The translations under genes were made by a program, and so were the position numbers. 23,579 bases of DNA. Source: an uncultured Candidatus Woesearchaeota archaeon. Its GTDB lineage: Archaea; Nanobdellota; Nanobdellia; Woesearchaeales; 21-14-0-10-32-9. A model generated the notes under the pieces. That model had not been told where the DNA came from. It saw nothing but the letters and a program-made list of their open reading frames with translations, and did not search any database. Location of the stretch: assembly GCA_903891505.1 (NCBI GenBank), contig CAITEO010000092.1:1-23579 (forward strand). Direction: 5' to 3'. Numbering within the stretch: position 1 is the first letter of the stretch; every line of letters starts with the position of its first letter. Shown here piece after piece: positions 1 to 6,661 of the stretch.

Positions 1-533
1 CATGGGACAAGACAACTTTGCTTTTCCAGACCCAGACAGATACACTCCAGAGTATACGAGGAGGAATAACAGGCATGACCCAGGTAGAACAAGTAAATGT
101 ATTTTCAAAAATATTTTTTAACAACGTCAAAGTTTTAATTTTTGCGATATTATTCTCATTCGTTTTCGGCGCTGGCGCAATATTTGTGCTCGCATGGAAT
201 GCATCAGTAATAGGCACTGCAATAGGCAATTTTATCAGAGGAAACTTAGCTTTGTATTCTGAACTTATAGGTCTTGACAAAGTTGCAAAGTATTTCAACG
301 TTATAACAATAGGCCTTTTCAAGTACGCAATTCACGGAATACCAGAAATACTCGCATACTTTGTAGGTGCACTCGCAGGAGGAATAATATCTGTCGCAAT
401 AATAAACAAAGATTTCGGATCTGTCAAATTCGAACACATAATACTGGACGCTGCAGACTTGCTATTTATCAGCATAGGTCTTTTATTCATTGCTGCAATC
501 CTAGAAGTATGGGTAACACCAGCAATATTCTGA
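1..533 (+). CDS. SpoIIM-like integral membrane protein (C-terminal part, cut by window start)
   Basis: The frame is open from the first bases to the TGA at 531-533 with no stop upstream, so the gene almost certainly begins before the window. About 176 residues are visible. The block after FNNVKVLIF carries the family pattern of stage II sporulation protein M (DUF95): a hydrophobic helix ending in FGAGAIFVLAWNASVIG, then HGIPEILAYFVGALAGG, then a last helix near the C terminus. I see three or four membrane segments. Archaeal members are usually around 200 residues with further N-terminal helices; their function is unknown and has nothing to do with sporulation. An internal ATG at 75 follows an AGGAGG (58-63) and could be read as a start, but the residues before it (FQTQTDTLQSI) resemble the loop of full-length archaeal members, so I treat it as internal. 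The next gene is convergent. Confidence 0.85.
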   Translation, partial: WDKTTLLFQTQTDTLQSIRGGITGMTQVEQVNVFSKIFFNNVKVLIFAILFSFVFGAGAIFVLAWNASVIGTAIGNFIRGNLALYSELIGLDKVAKYFNVITIGLFKYAIHGIPEILAYFVGALAGGIISVAIINKDFGSVKFEHIILDAADLLFISIGLLFIAAILEVWVTPAIF

Positions 534-577
534 TGAATTATTACTAATCACTCAATCTAATACATCACAATTTTTAT

Positions 578-1249
578 TTACTCTAATAACTTTAATCTAC
601 CAGCGCGTAGCTCAAAGATTTCCCCTTCATTAAGAAGATCCGTGATGAACTTGTCAGCTTTTTCGAGCTTTGACTCTCGTATCACATCCTGAATTGGCGC
701 ACCATCGCCTTTGTCAAATTTCTTTATCGCAGACAAAATAATAGATGCATAATCATTCTCTACAATTTCATCAGCAAATGACGCCGTCAGAATTCGTTCT
801 CTTTGTTTTATTTTTTCTTCATCAGTTTCTATTTCTTTTTTTACAGTTACAAGTTCAGGTTCTGGCAATTCAAGTCTTTGAACAGCAAGTTCTTTCTGTC
901 TATACTCAACCCATTTGCTATCATTAATCTTCTTGATTATTTCAGGAGCGATGAATCTTTTCTGATTATATTCTCTAGGACGTCCTATTATCATAACTAT
1001 ATTACCAACATCAAAATCAGTAAATTTCTGCTCCCCAAAAGACATAACTTGTATTTGTCCAGTCCCATCATCTATAATAGTAGAGTTACCATCTTTTGAC
1101 ACAACTACAGCCATCAAGTTTACTCTTGATATCTGCAATGAACCGAGCTGTATGAAATTCGGATCCCAACCAGGTCTTTGAATATAACTACCTTCAAGAA
1201 TATGCTTTATTGAGCACTTGTACGCTGTCTGTCTTTTAATTTCAGGCAT
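578..1249 (-). CDS. RPA32-like single-stranded DNA-binding protein (OB fold plus winged helix)
   Basis: 223 aa. Residues about 10-110 form an OB-fold pattern: strands around NLMAVVVSKDGNSTIIDDGTGQIQVMSF, then VGNIVMIIGRPREYNQKRFIAPEII. This is the shape of the archaeal/eukaryotic RPA32 (Rpa2) subunit and related nucleic-acid-binding proteins. A charged linker (about 115-160, many E/K) leads to a C-terminal winged-helix-like segment (about 165-223) with helix, turn and the basic end FELRAGRLKLLE, also as in RPA32. The expected role is binding single-stranded DNA in replication and repair, probably with partner RPA subunits that are not in this window. A TATA element at 1271-1280 on the same strand is centred about 26 nt from the ATG, so the mRNA is probably leaderless. 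The exact paralogue cannot be settled from sequence alone. Confidence 0.85.
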   Translation of the reverse strand: MPEIKRQTAYKCSIKHILEGSYIQRPGWDPNFIQLGSLQISRVNLMAVVVSKDGNSTIIDDGTGQIQVMSFGEQKFTDFDVGNIVMIIGRPREYNQKRFIAPEIIKKINDSKWVEYRQKELAVQRLELPEPELVTVKKEIETDEEKIKQRERILTASFADEIVENDYASIILSAIKKFDKGDGAPIQDVIRESKLEKADKFITDLLNEGEIFELRAGRLKLLE

Positions 1250-1270
1250 GATGCTAGTAACAACTAGAAG

Positions 1271-1280
1271 TTTATAAATT
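1271..1280 (-). promoter_or_regulatory. TATA box for the RPA32-like gene
   Basis: AATTTATAAA on the minus strand, centred about 26 nt upstream of the ATG at 1249. This is the archaeal TBP-site spacing expected for a leaderless transcript. Confidence 0.6.
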
Positions 1281-1344
1281 TTTTACATGAAGAACCACGA
1301 AAAAAGAATTTACCTAAGAAAAATTAATTATATGAAGCAAATAC

Positions 1345-1477
1345 TAGTTAAGGACAATAGTGTCTTATAGTGCGCTCGCTGGAAGATGTTTGTAATCATT
1401 GTGTTCCGAGTCTAGTACAATAGATGTGCTCATTAAGTGGCGAGCAAGGCACTATAATTTATTTATGTCCTTAACTA
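1345..1477. other. 133-nt extended inverted structure: structured RNA or MITE-like element
   Basis: A perfect 12-bp terminal inverted repeat (1345-1356 TAGTTAAGGACA with 1466-1477) encloses a second 9-bp helix (1365-1373 with 1449-1457), then a GC-rich 6-bp helix (GCTCGC 1374-1379 with GCGAGC 1440-1445) with a 3-nt AAG bulge. The apical part can form two more hairpins: GGAA/TTCC (1381-1384 with 1404-1407) and GAG-TCTA / TAGA-CTC (about 1408-1431). The fold is therefore a long stem ending in a multi-branch junction. No coding frame fits. It is flanked by TA (and by TAC) on both sides, which would also suit a miniature inverted-repeat element. Strand unknown. Confidence 0.6.
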
Positions 1478-1489
1478 TACACACAAAAA

Positions 1490-1499
1490 ATTTATATAC
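1490..1499 (+). promoter_or_regulatory. TATA box for the gene at 1523
   Basis: ATTTATATAC centred about 28 nt before the ATG at 1523. It is also nearly symmetric, so it could serve the minus strand. Confidence 0.5.
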
Positions 1500-1522
1500 A
1501 GTTCACAGTTTTTTTATTGGCA

Positions 1523-2173
1523 ATGGTGAATACAAGTGAATACAAAAGCGCAGATATGCTTTTCAAAATATTTGGATTTATAACAGGTGAAAAAATAAGT
1601 ATTCCAAGACAAGGAAATGATAATTCCATACTATATCAAGGAAAATTGTTTATTTCTACAACTAATATTATTTATATTCCAATGAACAATAGGGGAGATT
1701 ATACTAGAAAAATACCTAAAAATATTTCTGATTGTTTAAAACCTGACAAGGACAGCTATGATGATACCTACGCTGAAAGCGATGTTAAGTTAGACAAATA
1801 TGATTCTAGACATGTGGACTTAACACCTGATTTTGAGCCAGAGTTAGAATTTGCAACTCGCAATGGAACAACTATTTTAGTTCTAGATTCGTTCAAGAGA
1901 AAATATTCTAAGGAGAATTCAACAACATACAATGTTCGCAATTATCTCGTTGTTAAAATAGAGAATAAAAAAATATATTTAGCTCATACATTCTACGAAT
2001 TTAAGGAAGACGAATCAAATACTAAACCACATGTGATTGGAGTGTCTACAGAAACAATCGATGGAGTTGCAGGTATTAGACTAAATATCGGCAGAACTAA
2101 TCTTTTGCACTCTGAAAAAAACAAAAAGCTGAGTTCACAAATTAACGAAGAGTATCTACTAAAATTTGTATAG
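1523..2173 (+). CDS. Hypothetical protein
   Basis: I do not recognise this 216-aa protein. It has no signal peptide or membrane helix and is rich in alternating beta-type segments (GKLFISTTNIIYIPM, TTILVLDSF, YLVVKIENKKIYLAHTFYEF) with a charged loop around residues 70-100. That suggests a soluble beta-rich protein. The frame can be opened six bases earlier at a TTG (1517), but the ATG at 1523 sits at the better distance from the TATA box at 1490-1499, so I start there and expect a leaderless mRNA. It stands alone between the inverted structure upstream and a membrane-protein gene downstream. Confidence 0.75.
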   Translation: MVNTSEYKSADMLFKIFGFITGEKISIPRQGNDNSILYQGKLFISTTNIIYIPMNNRGDYTRKIPKNISDCLKPDKDSYDDTYAESDVKLDKYDSRHVDLTPDFEPELEFATRNGTTILVLDSFKRKYSKENSTTYNVRNYLVVKIENKKIYLAHTFYEFKEDESNTKPHVIGVSTETIDGVAGIRLNIGRTNLLHSEKNKKLSSQINEEYLLKFV

Positions 2174-2303
2174 CTGAGTTTATTGCATGATAGCAGGAGG
2201 GGTTTAATAAAAAAATGCTTTGCTTTTTCTTGTACCCTGCACTTTAGGACGAGGATTAATTCACTTTTCTTCATTCTACGTTTGCACTAATTTAACCATC
2301 ATA

Positions 2304-2313
2304 TTTTTATACT
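2304..2313 (+). promoter_or_regulatory. TATA box for the gene at 2334
   Basis: TTTTTATACT centred about 26 nt before the ATG at 2334; predicts a leaderless mRNA. Confidence 0.55.
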
Positions 2314-2333
2314 AATATGTATAAAATCAATAC

Positions 2334-3089
2334 ATGAGTATTTTCAAGACAAGTATGTTCAAGTACGCATTTAGGAACATGTTCAAGATGACAAGGAAAG
2401 AGCTAATACAGTTCTTTGTCGCCGTAGTTTTTAGCGGACTCATACTTTCAATAGGACCATTCATAAAATGGGGCTCAAATAAGATAGATTCTACAGTATG
2501 GCTGCAAGGGTTTCTATTATACACAACTTTATTCATAATAATATACTTAATATTTATTGCAGCACAAAAATTTCTAGGCGCATATCTAGGATATACCTGT
2601 ACTTTCGAATTATGGAATTATGGCCCAGTCATAGGACTTCTAATAACATTCATGACGTATGGTCTATTGCCATTTCTATATTTAGGCAACATACATCTAA
2701 AGGAAGACATGAAATTTAGATTAGGCAAGTTCAGGAACTATTTGAACATAAAGGATATGATGTACGTAGGAATGGCAGGTCCTGCAGCTATAGTCGTCTT
2801 GGTACTAATATTGCAACCAATATATATAGCAACACAAGCTCAATTTATTCATAGTGCAATAATAGCATGTGCATGGGTATTGCTATTTTCAGCATTACCT
2901 TTGCCGAAAACGAACGGTATTAATATAATACTGAAGTCAAGACTGATTTGGGTCACATATTTTGTGCTGAGCCTAATCTTGTTTTTGCTTCTCCAAAAGA
3001 TCACAATATTTACCTACGCAGCATTTATAGTAATAGCTATAACAATCTGGTTTTTAATAGGCAAAGTCGTCAAAAGTGGTTTATTTTAA
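2334..3089 (+). CDS. Site-2-protease (M50)-like membrane protein lacking catalytic residues
   Basis: 251 aa with about six hydrophobic segments. The layout follows archaeal M50 (S2P) proteases: the second segment ends in AAQKFLGAYLGYT, the position where the family has HEXXH followed by A and G; then a G-rich turn, MAGPAA (the usual LxGP element after the third core helix), and LFSALPLPKTNGINI, which aligns with the N-x2-P-x4-DG motif. The zinc ligands are missing: no HEXXH is present and the DG aspartate is N. If the family assignment is right, it is a non-catalytic homologue, perhaps binding or chaperoning membrane substrates. The alternative is an unrelated polytopic protein. It has its own TATA box and stands alone. 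Confidence 0.6.
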   Translation: MSIFKTSMFKYAFRNMFKMTRKELIQFFVAVVFSGLILSIGPFIKWGSNKIDSTVWLQGFLLYTTLFIIIYLIFIAAQKFLGAYLGYTCTFELWNYGPVIGLLITFMTYGLLPFLYLGNIHLKEDMKFRLGKFRNYLNIKDMMYVGMAGPAAIVVLVLILQPIYIATQAQFIHSAIIACAWVLLFSALPLPKTNGINIILKSRLIWVTYFVLSLILFLLLQKITIFTYAAFIVIAITIWFLIGKVVKSGLF

Positions 3090-3118
3090 CAAATCAACTA
3101 TTTGACTATTCTGTTTTT

Positions 3119-3388
3119 TCATCCAAAGAAACTGACAGCGCCCTTCTGGAAAAGGTAAATTGCTGCAATGTAGGATAAAACCGCTACAGGCACAAATATC
3201 ATAAATATCATATAAATAGCAATAACTATATCAACAAAACTCGCAAAGTTCATTCTGAAAAGAAGACCCTTTAATAGCAAATATACTATGAAACTTATTA
3301 ACAATCTTATTCCTATAACATCATATTGGAATAGTAGAATCATAACTCCAGTCAATAAATCAAGCGCGCCAAGGATCTTTACTATCAT
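3119..3388 (-). CDS. Small membrane protein, four helices
   Basis: 89 aa, almost entirely hydrophobic, with about four short transmembrane segments (residues about 3-20, 25-43, 50-66 and 69-84) separated by single charged residues such as KGLLFR and the FxxFVDI segment. No catalytic motif is visible and I cannot assign a function. A TATA-like AATATAAAAATA (3411-3422, read on the minus strand) lies about 28 nt before the ATG, so this is a leaderless gene divergent from the small basic protein at 3585. Similar small membrane proteins are common in reduced archaeal genomes, which is background knowledge and not evidence of function. Confidence 0.7.
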   Translation of the reverse strand: MIVKILGALDLLTGVMILLFQYDVIGIRLLISFIVYLLLKGLLFRMNFASFVDIVIAIYMIFMIFVPVAVLSYIAAIYLFQKGAVSFFG

Positions 3389-3520
3389 AGTTAACTTCTC
3401 TTGAGGGAGGAATATAAAAATATTCTCGTAGCTTTTTCAGTATTTCACAAATTTAGGATGGTTTATGGCTACCAGTGGACTTTTTGGTCCTCTGAACGCT
3501 CCTCGACAAAAAAACAAAAC

Positions 3521-3530
3521 ATTTATATAT
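3521..3530 (+). promoter_or_regulatory. TATA box for the small basic protein gene
   Basis: ATTTATATAT, 55-60 nt before the ATG at 3585, so the mRNA should carry a leader of about 30 nt. An AGGGGGTG Shine-Dalgarno site at 3569-3576 lies 8 nt before the ATG. Most other isolated genes here are leaderless. Confidence 0.6.
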
Positions 3531-3584
3531 TAGCTTCCTCGAGAAATAGGAGTAAAACCTAAAATTTTAGGGGGTGCGAAAAAA

Positions 3585-3818
3585 ATGGCTCAAGAAGTAG
3601 CAAAAGTAGGAGTAAAGAAAGTAGCTGGATTCCTCTACTTTGTAGACAAACAAGGTGACGTATCCAGAGCAAAGATGGCAAGAGGCGGCTCAAAAGGAAA
3701 GAAGAGCAAGCCAGAAAAAGTTGCTAAAGCAGGCGTCAAGAAGGAGAAGGGATACCTTTACTTTGTAGACAAGAAAGGCAACATATCAAAAGCTAAGATG
3801 GCAAGAGGAAGGAAATAA
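3585..3818 (+). CDS. Small basic protein with two LYFVDK-type repeats
   Basis: 77 aa, very rich in K and R. It consists of two copies of a unit of about 33 residues: residues about 4-36 and 43-77, each with the pattern VAKxGVKKxxG(F/Y)LYFVDKxG(D/N)(V/I)SxAKMARG. The repeats are clearly homologous but diverged in DNA, so the duplication is not recent. There is no signal peptide or membrane helix, so it is cytosolic and the charge suggests nucleic-acid or ribosome contact (inference). The same unit ends the 855-aa surface protein at 13952-16519. A strong promoter, a GGGGGTG ribosome binding site and a terminator-like hairpin after the gene suggest high expression. I cannot name a known family with certainty. 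Confidence 0.85.
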   Translation: MAQEVAKVGVKKVAGFLYFVDKQGDVSRAKMARGGSKGKKSKPEKVAKAGVKKEKGYLYFVDKKGNISKAKMARGRK

Positions 3819-3857
3819 ATCCTTCAACTAAATTCATCTAATTTGTTTTTTTATTAT

Positions 3858-3880
3858 TTTTGTGAGTTCATTCTCACAAA
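3858..3880 (+). repeat. Hairpin downstream of the small basic protein gene
   Basis: TTGTGAG/CTCACAA arms extended by A-T pairs around a 6-nt loop, just after a T-rich run (3845-3860) that could itself be an archaeal oligo-T termination signal. Confidence 0.5.
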
Positions 3881-3884
3881 CTCG

Positions 3885-3920
3885 GAAATTCGCATTAGTG
3901 CGGATTTTCGGTGTTTTTTT
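3885..3920 (+). terminator. Stem-loop followed by T7, intrinsic-terminator-like
   Basis: Arms 3886-3894 and 3899-3907 pair (AAATTCGCA with TGCGGATTT, one G-T pair) around a TTAG loop. GGTGTTTTTTT follows directly (T run 3914-3920). It sits between the small basic gene and the TATA element of the next gene, so it probably ends the former's transcript. Such bacterial-looking terminators are uncommon in archaea, where T runs alone usually suffice. Confidence 0.5.
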
Positions 3921-3962
3921 CTATTCAGTGTCTGAAACTTTTTCATGATAATTTCCGAACAA

Positions 3963-3971
3963 TTTTTATTT
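3963..3971 (+). promoter_or_regulatory. TATA-like element for the ParB-like gene
   Basis: TTTTTATTT centred 27 nt before the TTG start at 3994; its position supports the TTG as a leaderless start. Confidence 0.45.
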
Positions 3972-3993
3972 TCTGTCAAGTTATCTTCTTGCA

Positions 3994-4338
3994 TTGGCAG
4001 AAGACACAATCAAAAAAACAGTCAATCTACGGATTGAAGAACTCCTACTCGAGCAGCAAGATGTAGATCTTGACACTGTAGAGCGTTACATGAGAAAATA
4101 TTCTGACGATGAATATGTTGAGTCAATCGGTGCAACATATTGCGTTCACACCGGAAAATATTTAGTACACGACGGCACGCACAGATTAGCCGCAAAATAC
4201 TTGTTGAACGCATCTTCTATCTGGGCAGATGTCGACGTCTGTTTTCTCTGGGGGTGCAAGGGTGTAGAATCGGATTGTACGATGTATAATGTACGGCATT
4301 TAGAATTGGTGCACTATAATGGCTCAGACGACGAGTAG
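3994..4338 (+). CDS. ParB/sulfiredoxin-like domain protein
   Basis: 114 aa from a TTG start; the first in-frame ATG is codon 33, which would remove conserved sequence. The core is residues about 45-75, with YLVHDGTHRLAAKYLL. The DG-x-HR motif (D60, G61, H63, R64) is the signature of the ParB N-terminal/sulfiredoxin fold, where it binds a nucleotide phosphate. No HTH or DNA-binding domain follows, so it is not a classic chromosome-partition ParB. Small stand-alone members of this fold include nucleases, kinases and ATPases. Four cysteines (C50 and three in the C-terminal third) are also present. It precedes a P-loop kinase by about 60 nt, but that gene has its own TATA box. Confidence 0.65.
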   Translation: MAEDTIKKTVNLRIEELLLEQQDVDLDTVERYMRKYSDDEYVESIGATYCVHTGKYLVHDGTHRLAAKYLLNASSIWADVDVCFLWGCKGVESDCTMYNVRHLELVHYNGSDDE

Positions 4339-4370
4339 ATTCAGGTTTGTTATCAAAGTTTAACGACAAA

Positions 4371-4380
4371 TTTTTATATT
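4371..4380 (+). promoter_or_regulatory. TATA box for the P-loop kinase gene
   Basis: TTTTTATATT centred 25 nt before the ATG at 4400; predicts a leaderless transcript. Confidence 0.6.
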
Positions 4381-4399
4381 ATGGTGTGGGGATTCTATT

Positions 4400-4894
4400 A
4401 TGATAATAGTTTTATTCGGAAAGCCAGGAACAGGCAAGTCGAGTCTCGGGAAATACATCGCGAGAAAATATAATTTCAAATTCTTTGAATGCGACGATTA
4501 TCTTACAAAAGAAATATTGACGTGCATAAAGAAAAACAAAATAATTACTGACGCTATGCGCGACAAATACTACAAAAAAGTAATCGGAGAACTGAAAAAA
4601 ATAAAAGGCGACGTCGTTGTGTCTGATGCCATTCCAAAGGATAAATATAGAAAATTATTTCTAGACTTATCTGGCGATGTCATGTTATTTTATTTGCACG
4701 CGAACAAAAAAGTTATTTTGCAACGACTGAAATCAAGATCGAGAAAAACAAAGCACGTTGTAGATGATAAATATCTAAATAAAATAGAAGAATATTTTGA
4801 AGCGCCAAAGATAAATTGCGTAAAAATAAATTCTTCTAGAACGATTAAGGAGACGTGCGAATTATTAGATGCACGATTAAAAATTTTTTTATGA
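4400..4894 (+). CDS. P-loop nucleotide kinase-like protein
   Basis: 164 aa. The N terminus is a textbook Walker A, FGKPGTGKSS (K13, S14), directly after the first beta strand, as in small-molecule and nucleoside monophosphate kinases (AAA_33, shikimate/gluconate kinase and adenylate kinase-like). FFECDDYL (about 29-36) supplies the acidic residues used to bind substrate or Mg in this group. GDVVVSDAIP (about 75-84) is the Walker B region, and LQRLKSRSRKTKH (about 109-121) is the basic lid. The C-terminal VKINSSRTIKE is the usual closing strand and helix. The substrate cannot be predicted: it could be a nucleotide, a sugar or an RNA end. It is leaderless and stands alone. Confidence 0.75.
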   Translation: MIIVLFGKPGTGKSSLGKYIARKYNFKFFECDDYLTKEILTCIKKNKIITDAMRDKYYKKVIGELKKIKGDVVVSDAIPKDKYRKLFLDLSGDVMLFYLHANKKVILQRLKSRSRKTKHVVDDKYLNKIEEYFEAPKINCVKINSSRTIKETCELLDARLKIFL

Positions 4895-4931
4895 TTGTAA
4901 AAACACATCAATTTTGTACGTATTTGAATGT

Positions 4932-5210
4932 TTATTCACGATAATTTTTCTTAACGAATTCCAAAAAACCATCTCTTGATAGAGTCGTAGATGTGCTCGC
5001 GTATGCTCTTAGCAGTTCTTTGTTTTTTCCTCTAGTTAAGCCTGACGGGCTCAGACAGATTTTTTCTAAATCGAACTTTTCTATTGTTTTGTCCGCAAAA
5101 TTACACGTAGAACATGCCTCAACAGGATCAGCAGTGTACGATCCAGGAATATTTATTGTGAAATAACCAAGAGGACATTCACCACCAAGTTCAGTTTGTT
5201 TTAAAGGCAT
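4932..5210 (-). CDS. Small protein with four cysteines, probable metal site
   Basis: 92 aa, soluble, not recognised. Cysteines at residues 12, 33, 36 and 52 (ECPLG, CSTCNF, KICLS) are spaced C-x20-C-x2-C-x15-C, which would suit a zinc ribbon or an iron-sulfur cluster. The C-terminal 40 residues are basic and helical with a S/T-rich turn. TTTAAAT at 5231-5240 on the minus strand is 26 nt from the ATG, so the mRNA is leaderless. It lies just upstream of the convergent end of the kinase gene and downstream of the lipid reductase on the same strand, about 45 nt apart, but has its own promoter. Confidence 0.65.
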   Translation of the reverse strand: MPLKQTELGGECPLGYFTINIPGSYTADPVEACSTCNFADKTIEKFDLEKICLSPSGLTRGKNKELLRAYASTSTTLSRDGFLEFVKKNYRE

Positions 5211-5230
5211 TCAATTTAGAAAGTTCATCG

Positions 5231-5241
5231 AATTTAAATAA
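5231..5241 (-). promoter_or_regulatory. TATA-like element for the four-cysteine protein gene
   Basis: TATTTAAATT on the minus strand, centred 26 nt from the ATG at 5210. It overlaps the short spacer behind the lipid reductase gene. Confidence 0.45.
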
Positions 5242-5256
5242 TTAATTGCTGGTTTT

Positions 5257-6429
5257 TCAGTTCATCTTTGCAAGTGCGATGATTCCTTCACTCATCATCA
5301 ATGGGTGTAGTGCGAGTTTGAAAATCATTTTTCGCACGTTGTCGCGATTTGTTTCCATCAAGATGTTTTTTATCTTCTCGCTCGACGCTTTTCTAAGCAG
5401 GCGGTCCCAGTCACTATCTTTGTAGTTGTGGAACGATTTGTTCAACAAATAATGCATGTATAATTCTTTGTTTAGTGGCTTCAAGTTTTTTCTGTAGTTA
5501 TCAATTCCGCGTGCGAGTTCTTGCGCTGCGAGCATTCCTGGAATTATTCCTCCGCCCGTTGTGTTCTTGATTTGCAATGCTGCATCTCCGACGAGCGCAA
5601 CAGCGAAATCCGCGTGTACGCATGCAATTTTCATATTTGGTTTGTGCAACGGAATTAATCCTCCTTGTTTTTCAAGAATTGTTCCAGGATATTTTTTTAA
5701 GAAATCCTCAAATATTTTACTTTTGTTCCCATCATCGCTAATCGGAAGCGCAATACCAATACGTGCAATCTCGTCGTTTTCAGGCACCGCCCACGCGTAT
5801 TCTCCGATGTGAGGATAGAAGTCAATGTTGTTCTTGTTGAATTCTTTTATGTTATTGTTTTTTGTACCGTTGTTATTGCTGTTGACGTCTTTTATTTCTG
5901 ACAATTTTACTCTTGCCTGAATTCCGATTAGTTGTTTTCTTTCACCATAAAGTCTGTTTTGGAACGCGACGCTGCTCATTGGGCCGTCTGCGCCGATGAG
6001 TTCATCGGTTTTCAAGTCGAGTATTTTGTTAGATTTCAAATCTTTTATATGAACATCTCCTTTGATGTTGTCCAAGAATTTTTTTTCTGTCTCGATTTTT
6101 ACGTCCTGTTTTTCTGCTTTATCCGCAAGATACTTGATGAATGCGACGTTGTCAATAATTAGATTGTCGTTCATTCTAAGTTCGAGTTTTCTATTAGGAG
6201 AATAAATTGTCGCGTTTGTTATTTTATTCAATGTGAATTTCTTTATCTCATTCTCCGGAATGAGCTTTTTTATTTCATCAGTTAGTATTCCTGTGCATTG
6301 AATTGGTTTTCCTAATTCTTTGTGCTCTTCATAAACTGTTATTCTCTCGTTATCTCCGCTTTTTTGCTCTAACTCAGATTTCTTCAATGCAAGAAATAAA
6401 CCTGCGCTTCCAGCTCCAATTATTATCAT
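5257..6429 (-). CDS. Geranylgeranyl reductase family FAD-dependent oxidoreductase
   Basis: 390 aa. The N terminus goes straight into the FAD-binding Rossmann motif MIIIGAGSAG, followed by VYEEH, where E binds the ribose. KPIQCTGIL (C45) is the conserved cysteine region of geranylgeranyl reductases, LIGADGPMSSVA the middle FAD motif, GEYAWAVP the (P)xxYxWxFP substrate-cavity motif, and ALVGDAALQIKNTTGGGI the C-terminal FAD motif. In archaea this family saturates the isoprenoid chains of membrane lipids (digeranylgeranylglycerophospholipid reductase). Related enzymes act on other prenyl substrates, so the exact substrate is not fixed. A short N/K-rich insert lies near residues 184-198. No in-frame ATG exists before the upstream stop, so the compact N terminus is accepted. 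A TATA-like ATATAAAC near 6502-6510 would give a leader of about 50 nt. Confidence 0.85.
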   Translation of the reverse strand: MIIIGAGSAGLFLALKKSELEQKSGDNERITVYEEHKELGKPIQCTGILTDEIKKLIPENEIKKFTLNKITNATIYSPNRKLELRMNDNLIIDNVAFIKYLADKAEKQDVKIETEKKFLDNIKGDVHIKDLKSNKILDLKTDELIGADGPMSSVAFQNRLYGERKQLIGIQARVKLSEIKDVNSNNNGTKNNNIKEFNKNNIDFYPHIGEYAWAVPENDEIARIGIALPISDDGNKSKIFEDFLKKYPGTILEKQGGLIPLHKPNMKIACVHADFAVALVGDAALQIKNTTGGGIIPGMLAAQELARGIDNYRKNLKPLNKELYMHYLLNKSFHNYKDSDWDRLLRKASSEKIKNILMETNRDNVRKMIFKLALHPLMMSEGIIALAKMN

Positions 6430-6561
6430 GTTGTTTGTATTTTGTTTGTAGTTTTTATTGTTTCTTATTTCTGTTTAGTTTTTATTGTTTATGTGGTGGT
6501 TGTTTATATGTTTGCAAAAAAATATCGTTTGTATTTATTGCTCAATGGTAACAAAAACGAA

Positions 6562-6573
6562 ATATTTAAATAC
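6562..6573 (+). promoter_or_regulatory. TATA box for the secreted-protein operon
   Basis: ATATTTAAATAC. Initiation about 26 nt later (around 6593) would give a leader of roughly 70 nt before the ATG at 6662. A second AT-rich candidate, AATATATTT (6602-6610), could give a shorter leader. Confidence 0.45.
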
Positions 6574-6612
6574 ATTGTCTTGTTATCTTCAATAAATTCA
6601 CAATATATTTAC

Positions 6613-6661
6613 AGCCGAAAGGCTTTTAGCGATTAAAAAATAAAAAAGGAAGGGAAAAAGA
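6613..6661 (+). promoter_or_regulatory. 5' leader hairpins and ribosome binding site of the surface operon
   Basis: AGCC-GAAA-GGCT (6613-6624) is a GNRA tetraloop hairpin. TTTTA-GCGAT-TAAAA can form a weak second hairpin directly after it (sharing one base). AAGGAAGGG (6647-6655) lies just before the ATG and is a plausible Shine-Dalgarno site. The structure may only stabilise the mRNA; regulation is not shown. Confidence 0.5.

Noticed and set aside
2..121. 39-codon frame starting ATGGGACAAG at the window edge
   Set aside because: Overlaps the SpoIIM-like frame, whose residues there fit the family.
1345..1482. H/ACA guide RNA: stem, pocket-like internal loop and ACA after the stem
   Set aside because: The distance from the pocket to ACA is about 22 nt, not 14-16, the lower stem is too long, and the top is branched.
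2190..2246. AGGAGGGG followed by an ATG and a 10-codon frame
   Set aside because: Too short, spacing of 12 nt, and the same bases form a GCA-GGGT/ACCC-TGC stem; no support for translation.
1993..2274. 93-aa minus-strand frame
   Set aside because: Overlaps a better gene for most of its length, and its composition is the reverse complement of that coding sequence.
3459..3563. 34-codon frame upstream of the small basic protein
   Set aside because: Runs through the TATA box of the next gene and has no ribosome site or protein-like pattern.
4400..4894. Naming the P-loop protein as adenylate or shikimate kinase
   Set aside because: Walker A and lid are clear but no substrate-specific motif can be matched.
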